NCBI RefSeq assembly: GCF_040436345.1
Contig: NC_133230.1
Span: forward strand, 11,852,197-11,916,196
DNA from: Pagrus major
Lineage: Eukaryota; Chordata; Actinopteri; Spariformes; Sparidae
Length of the DNA: 64,000 nucleotides
Reading direction: 5' to 3'
Every line of letters starts with the position of its first letter. Position 1 is the first letter of the stretch. Below the pieces are notes generated by a model that did not search any database, had not been told where the DNA came from, and saw nothing but the letters and a program-made list of their open reading frames with translations. Shown piece by piece: positions 13,001 through 34,800 of this stretch. The position numbers were made by a program, and so were the translations under genes.

Positions 13001-14262
13001 GATGGCATCAAAATCGATAGATCTTAATTTTGATCAATGGTTGTATTTAATCAAATGACCATAAATACATTTAAACATAAAACTCCTGCAGGATGATTCA
13101 ACAAGGGGACCTACAGCAGATATCTTGTCATCAAATGCTTCAGAAATAGCCACAGGATCACTTTGATTGACCGGGATAATAAATGAATGAATCATTCCTG
13201 TGCAACACTGCTGCAAACATGTACAGTAAACCATCCTACAGTGTGGCCCGGGTCACAGTGTCCCACACACATTGTTTGTATCTGCAGGGTTTTGTTTCCA
13301 TGCCTCCCCTGAAAGCTCTGCCGCAGGGAACAGCACACTGCAATCAGGCCTGGTTTATGGCAGCCAATCTGCCATTCACCAGAGACTAAGATTGATGACG
13401 CCTGTCCTGACTGACTGGTACTGAGAGCGAGATACCGCTGTCCGACATGCACCGCACACTCATAAACCTCCTTCCATCTGGTCGCAGACAAACAAGGAAA
13501 TGTGTCCATAAATTCTTACTTTACTTGAGAAATTTTAAAGTTGGACAAGCAAAGAAGAAGAAAAACACGCAGTACTCTGAACCACCTCAGACTGGTGGTG
13601 TTTATCCCAGACAGCTGGAAACTCCTGCACATCCTCGTATGCTTCAGTCATGTTGCCCTTTTGACCCGCTGACCAGACTACTTACATTAACTGGACACAA
13701 TGTATTCTCCCATGAAGGCAGCGTTAACCACCCTAGGCTCCCATTGACACTCAAACGGAAGTATTTTTACGGCCTCCAAGCACCACTGAACAAGTTTAAA
13801 GCAGCTTAATTGCAGCGTTGACCTGATTGGCAGCTACATGAATGTGTCTTGGTGGGGAAGAGGCCACAGACTGTTAACTGCAGCGAGGTGCTAAGAAGAA
13901 AAAAAGGTTAATGAGCTGAACGCTGCACAGCCAGGCCAGCTTTCAAGTTGGGATTCATTTCTTTATACAGACTTGTAAATGTGACTTATGAGAAATGTAC
14001 GGCGGCCCTGAGGTGCACAAAACACAACAGCAATTCAGAAAACACACAAAAATGTTATCTGATTTTCTGAGACAGTAAAAGTCGCTGGTTCAAAGTTCAC
14101 TGAATTTAGGTCATTAATGTCCAGTGAAATTTTATAACTTCCTTTACAGCAGCAGCTGAGCTGAGCACAAATCCATCAAAAACTTTCAAATCAGTCGAAG
14201 TATTTTATTTAGAATGAAGTATTGTTCTTAAATAAAGTTCTCAACTAATAATCAAATGAATC
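10076..14262. other. Intergenic DNA without supported genes
   Basis: AT-rich, with a repeat fragment at 10680-10740 (agcatgttagcgtgctaaca). The longest open frame, 13447-13809 plus, encodes 120 residues containing LLPSGRRQTRKC, a sequence style seen at the ends of fish retroelements, but too short to assign. Confidence 0.45.
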
Positions 14263-14333
14263 TTAAAGGTCCTATTTGGACAAGTTGGCTGCTAATTGCT
14301 CAAAAATCTATTTTTCTTACAAATAGGACCTTG
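14263..14333. mobile_element. Short TTAAAGGTCCTATTT palindromic MITE
   Basis: ttaaaggtcctatttggaca and ttcttacaaataggaccttg face each other across a short spacer. Same family as 8257-8392, more deleted. Confidence 0.65.
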
Positions 14334-14652
14334 AACTCAACTTGTGTTTTTTAAATTTTAAAAGAAAACACAGTTTGTCTGAGGTGTGACTAATATTTGA
14401 AATAAAAAAATATGTACCTCTGACTTGATAATTTCCAACAACAGAAAAAATAATCAGGGTTTTCTTTGACATAAAAATACTAGTTTGTCATCAATTTTAC
14501 TCTATACACATACAATAATATGTTATGGTTGTGAACTTCTGTAAACTACTGTAACTAGTTGTTTGTGGTTGTTAATAACATTTATCTCCTTTGGATTTTG
14601 GATGTCATATGCTTATAATTTTATACAACTAACAATGCATGTTCCAACAGTT

Positions 14653-14780
14653 TTAAAGGTCCAGTGTGTAGGATTTAGGAGAATCTGTTGGCAGAAATAA
14701 AATATAATATTCATAATTATGTTTTTACTCATGTATAATCAGATGAAACGGTTTCGTTTTTGTTGTCATAGAACATCAAG
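14653..14780. mobile_element. Percomorph 'ttaaaggtccagtgtgtagg' MITE, 5' part
   Basis: ttaaaggtccagtgtgtagg, agaatctgttggcagaaata, ataatattcataattatgtt and cagatgaaacggtttcg follow the 5' third of a very common percomorph element; the rest is missing. Confidence 0.7.
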
Positions 14781-15389
14781 GTTTGGTCAGCAGTACTTTA
14801 TGGAGAAAGTTTTAATTTGACTTTGGTTTTATCCTTCACAAACAACAAAGACCTTTTCTGTTGCTTGTTATTTATTTTCTTTGTATTTATTTAGTTATTT
14901 TTTATTCAGTGAATGTGTTTTCTAAAACGTTGCTGCATTTTCTGGTTTGTTTTTGTTGTTTTCCCCCCAAAAAAATTGCGTTTTCAAATGTATTAATGTG
15001 TTTTGTAAAATAATGTGTTTTCATAAATGTCACGTTTTCTAAAATGTTGGCTTTTCTAATTCATTAATGTGTTGTCAGAAATGTTTTGTCTGTTACGTGT
15101 TTCATTTGGTGTTGTGTTTTGAACCTCAGGGCCACCGTACGCTGCTAATTAAGACTGATTATCACGTTCATTCTTCTCCAAAGACGTCAATTTAACAAGT
15201 GTTTTCTTCCAGAGTTTAAATATACCATCTGTGACTAACACTGCAAACTTCACACAACCAAACCATGAGATTCAAGCTCTTGTCTGGTACAGTAGTAACA
15301 GGAAATGAGGTAATGAGGGCCTCTCTGGGAGTGCACAGCATGGAGAGCGATGCACTGACCCGTGGCAACCCAGACAGGTCCACTGAACT

Positions 15390-15860
15390 TTAAAGGTGAA
15401 TTGGATCAGGGCCCCTGCCCGGCCGCTCAGCCAAAAAGCTCCTGATGAGGGCTTAGCGGCGGCAGTGAAAGCAACCTAATGAGTGAGGAGTAATCAACAC
15501 TATTACTGGGCCTCGCAAGTGCACCCAATCTTCAGCCTGTAAGGTCGTTTACAACCAAACTACAGGCTGATTCACTGTGAGAGTGACTAATCAGGAGAGG
15601 GGAATATTAGTGAATTAGTATAAATCTTAGCCATCGCACGGCCAAAGGAAAAAAGGCTTTGATTAATAAGCTGAGGGGGATTTTTCGCCCGGGTCTTTTA
15701 CCATCTGGGGCTCTACCTAAACTGATGACCTCACTGCATTTCACTGGCTGCAGTCCATCCTGCAACATGTCCCTGGTAATCAAAGAGCAGTGCCAATACA
15801 AAGGCCAAGTCAAGAGCAAAACCTACAAGGTCACAGTGAAGCGAGACACTAATTAGACAT
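15390..15860. promoter_or_regulatory. Possible conserved non-coding element in the gene desert
   Basis: GC-balanced, repeat-free stretch with homeodomain-style TAAT/ATTA words (caacctaatgagtgagg, gattaataagc, gactaatcagg) and no open frame of note. Its texture differs from the AT-rich repeats around it, as conserved developmental enhancers often do. Inference only. Confidence 0.3.
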
Positions 15861-16304
15861 GTTAGAGCATGTGGTTTTGCTTTTTCTTCTTATTGTTGTA
15901 ATAGAACTTAAAGCCTAGTTTGAAGTATTTCTAATAGTCTTGTTAATAAACTGTATTTCAGCAATAGGTTATTCAATAATGTGATGTTTTATTCCTCAAA
16001 TGATACATTATACATACAAACTGTACACACATACTTCAAGAAGAGAGTTTCTGAACAGAATCACAGTTGCTTTATTGAGGTGAAAGTGCATTTCTATTCA
16101 CAAAATTAACAGCAAGTTCACAAAAAGAAAATAACAAATGTGGTCTTCGCTTCATATAACAGTAAAGCCAAAAAACTACCTCTTGATATTCTCAGAAAAA
16201 CTGCAGGAATCAGGGCTTTTCTGACCACTAGAGGGCAGACGCAAGAAAACTCTTTGACATTTGTTACAACGCTGATACTTAGAAGTTGCGTTGGGTTACA
16301 CAAA

Positions 16305-16505
16305 GGGTTCTATGTTCCCAGTGTCCTAGTTCTGCAAGGTCTTATGTTCCCAGGGTCCAATGTTCCCAGTGTCCTATGTCCCCATATTCCTATGTTCCTG
16401 AGGTGCTATGTTTTCCGGTTCCTATGTTTCTAGGGCCCTATGTTACCCAGATTTATATGGTACAGAAATGGGAACATGACAAAGGGTTCTATGTTCCTCA
16501 CATCC
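16305..16505 (+). repeat. Degenerate minisatellite, 'tatgttcccagtgtcc'
   Basis: About eight drifting copies of a 15-21 base unit, with tatgttccc or tatgttcct recurring (gttctatgttcccagtgtcc, gtcttatgttcccagggtcc and later copies), flanked at both ends by acaaagggttctatgttcc. Unequal unit lengths and many substitutions indicate an old array. Confidence 0.8.
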
Positions 16506-17104
16506 TGTGGTCCCACCGACTTAATTAAGAATATGTTATTACTGTAAAACAATAGACATAAGAACTTTAAATGAAACACGTCTAGTCAACAGATTCCCCA
16601 TTTACAGGTAAAAAAAGACCTGACCACACTCCTGTTGTTGCAATATTGTTCACATAAAGTTATACAGGAGGATGACAAACCCAAGCATAGTGCAGCAGCT
16701 GTAATTTCAGGTTCTAGTATGCGCTATATAATGTTTGCAGGCACGTACTGTCATCTCCAGGCATCTTTCAACAAACAGAGTTCAAAAGTTTAAACTCTGC
16801 CCGGATCAGTTGTCGGGACACTTTAAGCAACTTAGGGACTTAAGGAGCTGTAATCCTTTGTGTGTAACTGATTTAATGAACAAAGTAAAAACAGAGGGTT
16901 GATCTTCTAATCCCTCAAATACTGCGAGCTACTTGAAATACTGGTGCACCACATTTCTCCCCCTTGATGTTAATCAGGACTGTAAATCCACAGATTTTAA
17001 GATTCCGATTTATCAATCTTTGAGAGCAGAATGAAACAAAAGCAAACTGTTCGAGGAGGATCTGCAATATATCAAACTGCATACTTTTAGATGGAATCTC
17101 TGTT

Positions 17105-17106
<2 letters not shown>

Positions 17107-17197
<91 letters not shown>
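17107..17197 (+). repeat. (GT)n microsatellite, 91 bp
   Basis: Uninterrupted gt dinucleotide run of about 45 units. It creates a spurious Cys-Val open reading frame. Confidence 0.98.
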
Positions 17198-17200
<3 letters not shown>

Positions 17201-18680
17201 GACTCTCTGGCATGTGAAAGAGATTGAGTTTCATAAGGAGATCTGGTCGTTAATTCGCCTGTTTATCTCGATGCAGAGCTCTGGACTAAATTTGACTGTA
17301 ATATATGATTCCCTCGGACACGTTTTATCTTCGCCGACTTCTCCGTCCACCTCCTCCTTTTTTCTACTCCGCTTCGCCCCCCCTTCCTCTCGCCTCCACA
17401 CACACTTAACCTCCTACTCTTCCTTGCCAAATACCTTCCAGTCAAAAAACACCCTATTCTGCTGGTTATCAGTCTCATGCATCATCACTCCCACTTCTCA
17501 CGCTGAAGCTAATCCATGTTCATCTGTGCATTCACCACTGCTATTAAAAGTTTTACAGGTGCTTTGAGGCAGTTTGTCATATTTACCTCCACAAAACAAG
17601 ACATCACTTTGATTCAAGGCATCAGGAGGAAGCGTTGATGCTCTGCAGCTGCTGCAGATGTAATGGACCGAGAAGCGCCGTGCCAGGTCTGGCTTCAAAC
17701 TGCTCTTTTGGTTTATGTTGATCAGGATCCAGAGTCCCCCTCAGTGCATTGTTTTGACTTCTCCCTCACTCAGTGTGTATGGGTGTTTGTCACAAAGCTT
17801 TACAGCCTGGAAAAGATGCCTTGGCAAACATTTTATGGCACTGCGAGTTTTTTTTTCTCTGTCAGGCACATAAACCTTTAGTTAATTACAAGCCTGTAGT
17901 GCCACCCTGTGGTGCAACTCAATAGTTTGATTACACAGGATGATTTGTTGCAAATATGAGCACATTGAATGCACTATATGGTCAAAAGTATGAGGACACA
18001 TATGTTCATGTGTTTATATGGTTTGAACTGTGCACATTAGTTCCAATTAAGGAGAAAAATTATATTTTGGACCAGAGGTTTTCAAAGTCTAAAACTCGGA
18101 CATATAATTATCTTGCCTTAATTTATTTATCATATCAGATTTAAAAAAGAAAAAAACAACACTGAGTCCAATAATTAGAAAAATGGGTTGTCTGAATCTG
18201 ATTCTGAATCAATTCTGGATGCCTGGGGGATCATAATTAAGTTATGCGATGGCCTAATACTACTATTTGACAGAATTTCAGATTACAGATTTCAGATAAT
18301 ACATTTTTAAAAAGGTATTTATTAACATCTGACTTTAGGAAAGTAGGAAAAACTGTAAAATTCCCCAAAACTACTGTATCTTTGAAGTATCCTTATAACC
18401 AAAACACACACAGTTATGCTGTTAAAATTCCCTTTTGATAACTAATGTTATATTTTTCTAACTGAAGACTTTTATATCTTCACTGACTACTTACTGTATG
18501 TTTTGTGTCTCTTTGCCTGTCTCGTTTGAATATTTAATTTCAGGCACATTTAGTTTACTTGTGATAAAATGTGATAAAATTGCCCTGCCTTCGCTCGCCT
18601 TACAGCAGTGTACGACCTCACCAGTGTTCTTGTGGCTGAATGGGAGCCGATCAGGTCCCGAAAATTGTGGAAAGCCTTAC
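17198..18680. other. AT-rich intergenic DNA
   Basis: Nothing identifiable. Open frames are short and unrelated to any family I know. Confidence 0.5.
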
Positions 18681-18892
18681 TTAAAGGTGCACTATGTAAT
18701 TTAAATATAAACAAAGTAAAACAGTATGAAATTGTGTCGTCCTTTAAGGTCAGTTTGTTTATTCAGTCATGAAAACAAAGAGAGTTTGTTTATTTAGCTT
18801 GTTTAGGCATCAAAAAAAAAAAATCAGTCAGTGAAGATCTTTCTCTTCTGATTAAAAATGTCTTTCCCAAAACTACACAGTGCATCTTTAAC
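18681..18892. mobile_element. TTAAAGGTGCAC MITE, 212 bp
   Basis: Starts ttaaaggtgcactatgtaat and ends actacacagtgcatctttaa: terminal inverted repeats of about 20 bases with few mismatches and TTAA at both tips. Non-coding. Confidence 0.75.
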
Positions 18893-19355
18893 GAGTGGAG
18901 GCTGTTAAAGTAGCAGATGGTTTAAGAATAACCAACAATCAGTTTATGTGTCTTCATATTTTCAGCCATGCAGTGCACATCACAGCTAACGATACATAAC
19001 TCAGTAGTTTGATTGTACTTAAATCCAAACATTAGCACAATATTTACAATACATACTTGTTATTGAAAACTGCTATGAGAACATCTTAGTTAAATATAAC
19101 AAAATCTAAAACGGCGCACAGTACAACTGTTACAGCTTCTACTACATTCAGAGAACGCCAACACATACCGTAACTTCTAGGTTTGATGTTGAGGCTCCCG
19201 TTAGAGCCTATAAACCACCCAACGATGCTTCTCAGGTTTCCTCAGTCTAAACACGTCTTAAAGTTTCCTTTCAGTGCAGTTTTGCAACATTCTCTTCAGT
19301 CTGATTCTCTTTGTTCGTCTCTCTGTGGTGCTGAAGTTAAATCCTCTGTTCACCG
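18893..19355 (-). other. cd6: Presumed cd6 3' untranslated region
   Basis: No coding sequence. It directly follows the cd6 stop codon on the minus strand; I could not single out one poly(A) signal. Confidence 0.4.
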
Positions 19356-29310
<9,955 letters not shown>

Positions 29311-30299
29311 GTTGTAGACGGTAAAGGGAAACAGCTTCTGTTGTCTCTGCTCAAATAGAAACTCTCACTGTGTCGTTTAGGACATCTATCTGCTGCAGAG
29401 CCCGTCTGCAGAAATGAGCTGCTTCCTCTTTTGTTCCCTCGATATGAGATTGACAGAACTTCCCATTTACGCATCATGACAGGAAGTGAAGTCCATGGCT
29501 TTGTCGCTCTGACACATTCATATGAGGACTAAAAACACACACATGATGCTGAACCCTTCCCCTGACTTAGGCCACTAAATTGCCAAAGTAGCTTAATCCA
29601 TAATCAATTAGCAGGAGCACCAATCAATTATTTCATTGCATCCAGTGATGGAATGTAACTAAGTACATTTACTCAAGTACTGTACTTCAGTAAAATTTTG
29701 AGGTTCTTGTACTTTACTTTTCCATTTTCTGCCACTTTATACTTCAGCTCCACTACATTTTGGAGGCAAATACTGTACTTTCTACTCCACTACATTTATT
29801 AGGTAACTTAAGTCACATGTGTTTTTAAGGACGACTGCAACTCCCCTCCAGTTACTGAAGAAGAATGAGTGAAACGTCTTCAAGAAACTGAAACACATCC
29901 AGTTGTCTACCATAAAGCACCTATAAGAAATGCTTTCTTTAAGGGTACTTTAATTCATACATGTGTTTAACTATACTACTTAAAAACAGTGCACTTTAAT
30001 GTTCGTTCATTTTAAACTGCACGTACTTTTTAAAACATACGTCTACCGTCTTTTCTATGTAAGAAATAATTTTAAAAAATGAATGATTTGACAGTAATGT
30101 GGAAGTATTCAAACAAAGTGCATTAGCCTTCCTGAGACCAGCTGGGGGCGACATTAGCCTGTTTCAAGTGTGTGGCGTTGCATCTTCTGTCCAACGCTTT
30201 CTGAGGAGGGTATCGTAAAAACACATTTAGCTGTTTCATTTGCATTTAGGGAACACGTAAAGTGTTTCACGTGAACATGAACGCACTTTATTCCCTTTA
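29311..30299. other. cd6 upstream DNA
   Basis: Contains the presumed cd6 promoter just above 29310 and the repeat at 29642-29815. The block gcagaaatgagctgcttcctcttttg (29409-29434) includes an ETS-like gaggaag on the minus strand, as expected for a lymphoid gene, but this is weak evidence. Confidence 0.35.
29642..29815. repeat. Teleost 'tactcaagtactgtacttca' interspersed repeat
   Basis: Near-complete copy: gtgatggaatgtaactaagt, tactcaagtactgtacttca, tgaggttcttgtactttact, cactttatacttcagctcca and ctactccactacatttatta in order. This is one of the commonest short repeats in percomorph genomes. Confidence 0.8.
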
Positions 30300-30660
30300 A
30301 TGCCTGAGGAGAGCAGGCTGGTGCGACCCCTCCGGCGGTGACAGCTGACAGCTCCCTGCTTTGTTTACACCCTGGTCCGGGAGCACGCGCTCAACTCAAC
30401 TCTCCCTCCTATTGGCTGTCCCGCTCTGTAGCTCCGCCCACCACAGGCAAACCCGGAAAATACAACTGACAGGAACAGAGAAGAAAGAGGACGAGGTGAA
30501 AATAACGTGATAACTGTGTTAATGAACGCCTGTTTTTAAACAAGAGAGGCTTTATAATACTTAAATCACGCGCGTTATTTAAGTAAACCGCGCTCGCTCT
30601 CTCAAACAACGCCAGTTAAAGAACAAACTCAAGTTAAATCGAGTTGAAGGTAAGAAATAA
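30300..30660. promoter_or_regulatory. Divergent GC-rich region between cd6 and ccne2
   Basis: A CpG-rich stretch in otherwise AT-rich DNA. It contains an inverted CCAAT box (tcctattggctgt, about 30408-30420) and a GC box (ctccgcccacc, about 30432-30442). A possible first-exon donor (gaag|gtaag) ends at 30649. The region lies about 1 kb upstream of the cd6 start on the minus strand and 1.2 kb upstream of the ccne2 start on the plus strand, so it most likely serves ccne2; a role for cd6 is not shown. Confidence 0.5.
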
Positions 30661-30797
30661 AATAAGTAATAACACAATAAACACATAATAAACACAATTA
30701 AGCAGAAGTCTCTTCACCTCCTTTGACCCCGGGTTGAACGGTTGCGGGTTGGGGGTGCGTGTATTTACACATGCGCAATGTGCCGCAAACTCATTTG

Positions 30798-30813
30798 TTG
30801 GCGCGAGCGCCAA
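30798..30813. promoter_or_regulatory. ccne2: Paired E2F-like site upstream of ccne2
   Basis: The 16-base near-palindrome ttggcgcgagcgccaa holds two facing copies of the E2F core (TTGGCGC). Cyclin E genes are classical E2F targets, and the site lies 1 kb upstream of the coding start and about 65 bases before a candidate first-exon donor (cct|gtaagg at 30876/30877). A second TTGGCGCG occurs near 31584 in the first intron. E2F control of this gene is therefore inferred. Confidence 0.6.
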
Positions 30814-31820
30814 CTGCAAACCAGTTTGATTTGGGCTCAGAACCGAGGAGGGTGCGAAGCGGACATCGGTGATCCTGTAAGGTTAGCACGTCTCTTCAGC
30901 TTCGTAGCTTTACATTTACAGCTGTGGACCACTTCTAAGTAGCTCGTGTGCAGGTGTGTGATGTTGTGGGTCGATGAAAGCAGCAGTTTTGTTGTTATTT
31001 TGGTGTTTGTAAACTAGTCCGAGTACCGGTAGCTGCGTTTAGCAAGCTAGCATCATGTTAGCTAACACTAGCCTGATAAACATTGACTTTCTGACTGTGA
31101 GTGATGTTTTATAAGCGTCTGTTTGTGGTGAGGAAGCTGTGTTTGACTCATCTGAGCTTGAATTAGTCAACAAAAACTTCAGAGTCCATCTGTTCCTGGT
31201 TCGGTCATGAGTTAAGATATAAGACAATGCATCTAACTCGTGATTTAACTAACAAATCATGTCACACGACATATATAATAAATCATTATATATGGGTTGT
31301 TGATAGTGCGGTCTGATGTTAGTGTTGTGTTAAAACCATTTCATCAGTGGTGCTTGGCACAAAATGTCCTCCCCGGGCCTTTGTGTTGCTGCATTAAGGC
31401 AGCAGTTGTAGCTGCATGTCTCTTTGTCCCGTCCACGGTCGTTTTGTCTCATGAAACTTTAAGACCTTCAGCACAGAAACGTCCACAGATGTAATATAAA
31501 GCATCTCAGACTGAAGTTTTCAGCAGCAGCGTTTTGTTTCCCGGGTTGGTGGTAGTGGTCATTTACGCGCTCATGAATATTGTTGGCGCGTATGATATGG
31601 TCTAATAGTTGGCACGATGCATATTCCGGAAACAATGCGGGTTTATGTCTTTTCATCGGGCTTGGTTTTTGCATGAAAGTATGTTCAGTGCGAGCCAAGA
31701 TAGTTGCAGGTGTTGTTACAGTTTCTGTCTGAGGGCCAACTTCCTGGTGTTGTTGTTAAGAAACTTTAACTTTGCTTTTAAATTGTTCCCTTTTTTTTAC
31801 AGACAGAAGCAGCCAGAACC

Positions 31821-34800
31821 ATGACTAGACGAAGGTGACGACCTCTTGTGTTGCCTTTATGAATTATTATTGTATTATGTTATTGTCTTTATTTGCTGTT
31901 GGGCTGTTATTGAATTCATTTTTGATGTCTTTGTAGTGGTCGCCTGCAGAAAAGATCTGAAAATGCTTCTGGGCAGAAAGGCAAAGTAACTAAGGTAAGA
32001 GTCCTAAAAAGCCATTAATTTAAGACTAAACTGCATAGCCATTAGATAACCAGATATTTTCTAGATGGTCTGACATCCAACTTAAAACAACTTTTCTTTC
32101 CAGCAATGCAGTAGGAAAAAGCTTCAGCCCCTGTCAAAACTGCAGTGTGAGAAGGTATGTATTTTAATTTACTATATATATTTTTGGGGGGGGGGTTAAA
32201 GGCGTGGCCATTCAGTTTAAGGGCACAAAATAGATGAATAAAAGAAAACTGCACTGTTTGTAAAGTAAGAGTTTCAGAGACTTTGCTTCCTTTCTGTCGA
32301 CTGAGTCTGTTGACCTTTTAGAGAATGAAAATAACAAAATAATGAGAGCGCTGCAACAGAATATTGCTCTTCCGCTCATGTGTGAACATGAATCTGAATC
32401 TCTGGCACTAATATTCGTCACTTTTCATTCATTAATAATTTACCCCTGACCCTTAGAGAGTCTGTGCATGCCACTGCCCTGTGCTTGTCAACCTTCTGAT
32501 GGTGACTGCTGTCATTGCAACCCTGTGACCCACACCAAAATCGATGTGTCACGTTTTACAAAAAGCATGTCCCATTCCTTTCTGTGACAAAGTTGAATCT
32601 TTCTACTCAGGACGTTGGAAAATTCGCTAGTATTTCTTTCTTTTCTCCATTTTTCTGCCCATCTCTCACTAACTGAGGTGGGCAAGGCGCAACAGCACAG
32701 TAGACTATACACTGTACAGTGCAAGAGATGAGTTGTGATGGCTAAAAGAGGGCTGGGGACGTGTGAAAATTTCATAAAACCGTGAGAATTACAGGAGATG
32801 TGTGACCTCAGGAGAAACTGGGCAATAAAAAATGTGAGAAACCTGGGAAAATAATCCTGGAGTGTTTGGCATGTATGCCCTACCCTCTCTACCTGCTAAA
32901 GTTTCAACTTGTTTTGTGTTAGCACCTTGAGGCCAAATGACAAAACAATAGCAGAAATATCCGGTCCGTGCAGTTTAACGCAACATGTTGCATTCAATTG
33001 TCTCCTTTCCATGTCAGAACCAGTTGGTGCTTGACGGTGTCACCAACCCTTGTATTGTCATCGAGACTTCTGAGAAAGGATTTGACTCTGAGCCCGCCTA
33101 TGCAGTTCTACCTTCAGCGGATTCTTTGATTCGGCCATCACCTCTTCCTCATCTTGGGTGATTATCATTACTGAACATTATTCAGTTATGGTTCAACTCA
33201 CAATTATATCTTGCTGATATCCTCTGCCAGATAGTGTAATATGTGTGTTTCTCTGTATGGCTGCAACCTCACAATTATTTCTATTAGCAATTAATTTCCC
33301 AATTATTGTCTCAAGCATATATGTCAGAAAGCTGAAAAATATGCACCACAATGTCCCTAAGGTGACATCATCAAATGTGTTATTTTGTCTGACCAACAGT
33401 CCACAACACAAAGATATTCGGTTTAGAGCAGATTAATTTTCTTTCAATAAATTCATTGACTGATTGTTGCAGCTCTGTTTTCTGCATGTTACAGATGGGG
33501 ATCTTCTGATGACGTGTGGTTGAAAATGGTCATCAGGGAGCAGAATTACAGACACAGCAAGAGTTTCATACAGAAACACCCCAGCATACAACCCAAAATG
33601 AGATCAATCCTCCTCGACTGGTTAATTGAGGTGCGTCTTTCACCTGCATCTCAGATTTATATTGCAAAAGCTTACAGTACAACACATATTTAATTTAAAC
33701 ATTCATCCTGGCTTTTTTAAGTTGTTTTTTTAAATTGTAATTCTTTGTTTTCAGACAACAGTTTATATTACAAAGTATGGTTGCAGGATCTTTGTACATT
33801 TAGTGAGAGGTCAAGTGTGCAGTTAAAAGCAATGCAAAGGATGTCTGAGGGAGATTTGAAAGGAAATTAAATAAAAATCAATAAGGCTTGCTGGAGAGAG
33901 AAAAAAGGAACGAAAAAAACATTACAGGGTCATTCAATTATCACCTCCACAAAATCTGGCGGTAAGGGCGTTGCATATTTGATCCGCTTGGCTGAGAATT
34001 TTTCTGAAGACAGAAAGAAGAAGTATGACATAAATATAATTTACTATATCTAACCAAACTTGTATTGTGGTAGGTTCAGGAAACAACCACCATCTTGTGA
34101 GTGTTTTTTTTACTAGCAGATATCAAAATAACGTATATTCATCAGGACACCTTGCCTGAAAATCAACATTTCCTTTAAAAAAAAGTGGAAACTGTGTCAA
34201 GTATGCTTTTAAACGTTTAACATTTGTCTTTCAGATGTGTTTGTTTTTTTCATAATATAAAAACTTTAACCTGTAAAATATGTTGACTTGATTTCATCCA
34301 TCATGATTAAATATTTAGAACAAGCCTTGTTTATTATCATAAGACTAAACATAAAAAAACATGACTGTGTTGTTTGCTCAGCTTTTCCGCTAATTACTCT
34401 TGACAAATTTTAAAATGAAGTTGCGATAAATGTAGATCCCTCATCAAACACTCACCAGCATTTTGTTTGTCATTGGTTTTCCCAGGTCAGTGAGGCCTAC
34501 ACTCTTCACCGGCAGACGTTCTACCTGGCACAGGACTACTTTGACCGGTTCATGTTGACCCAGAACGGGGTCGAAAAGAGCATGCTGCAGCTCATTGGGA
34601 TTACCTGTCTGTTTATAGCGTCAAAGATGGAGGTGAGGAAGAACTGGGAAAGATTGGGCCTCACTTTTTATTTTCCTTTTTTTTTGCTGTCAACCAGAGA
34701 ACCCAAATTGAAACGGAACTTAAAAGACAGAGTTTGTATGAAGTCTGGAACAAGCCAGTTCAAAAGCCTTTTTCCTACAGGGTTGTTTAACAGGCGCATT

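Noticed and set aside
13447-13809. 120-residue plus-strand frame with LLPSGRRQTRKC
   Set aside because: Possibly a retroelement scrap, but too short and isolated to call; no catalytic motif is visible.
17091-17567. 158-residue plus-strand open frame starting with a long Cys-Val run
   Set aside because: The run is the (GT)n microsatellite in translation; the rest has no recognisable protein features.
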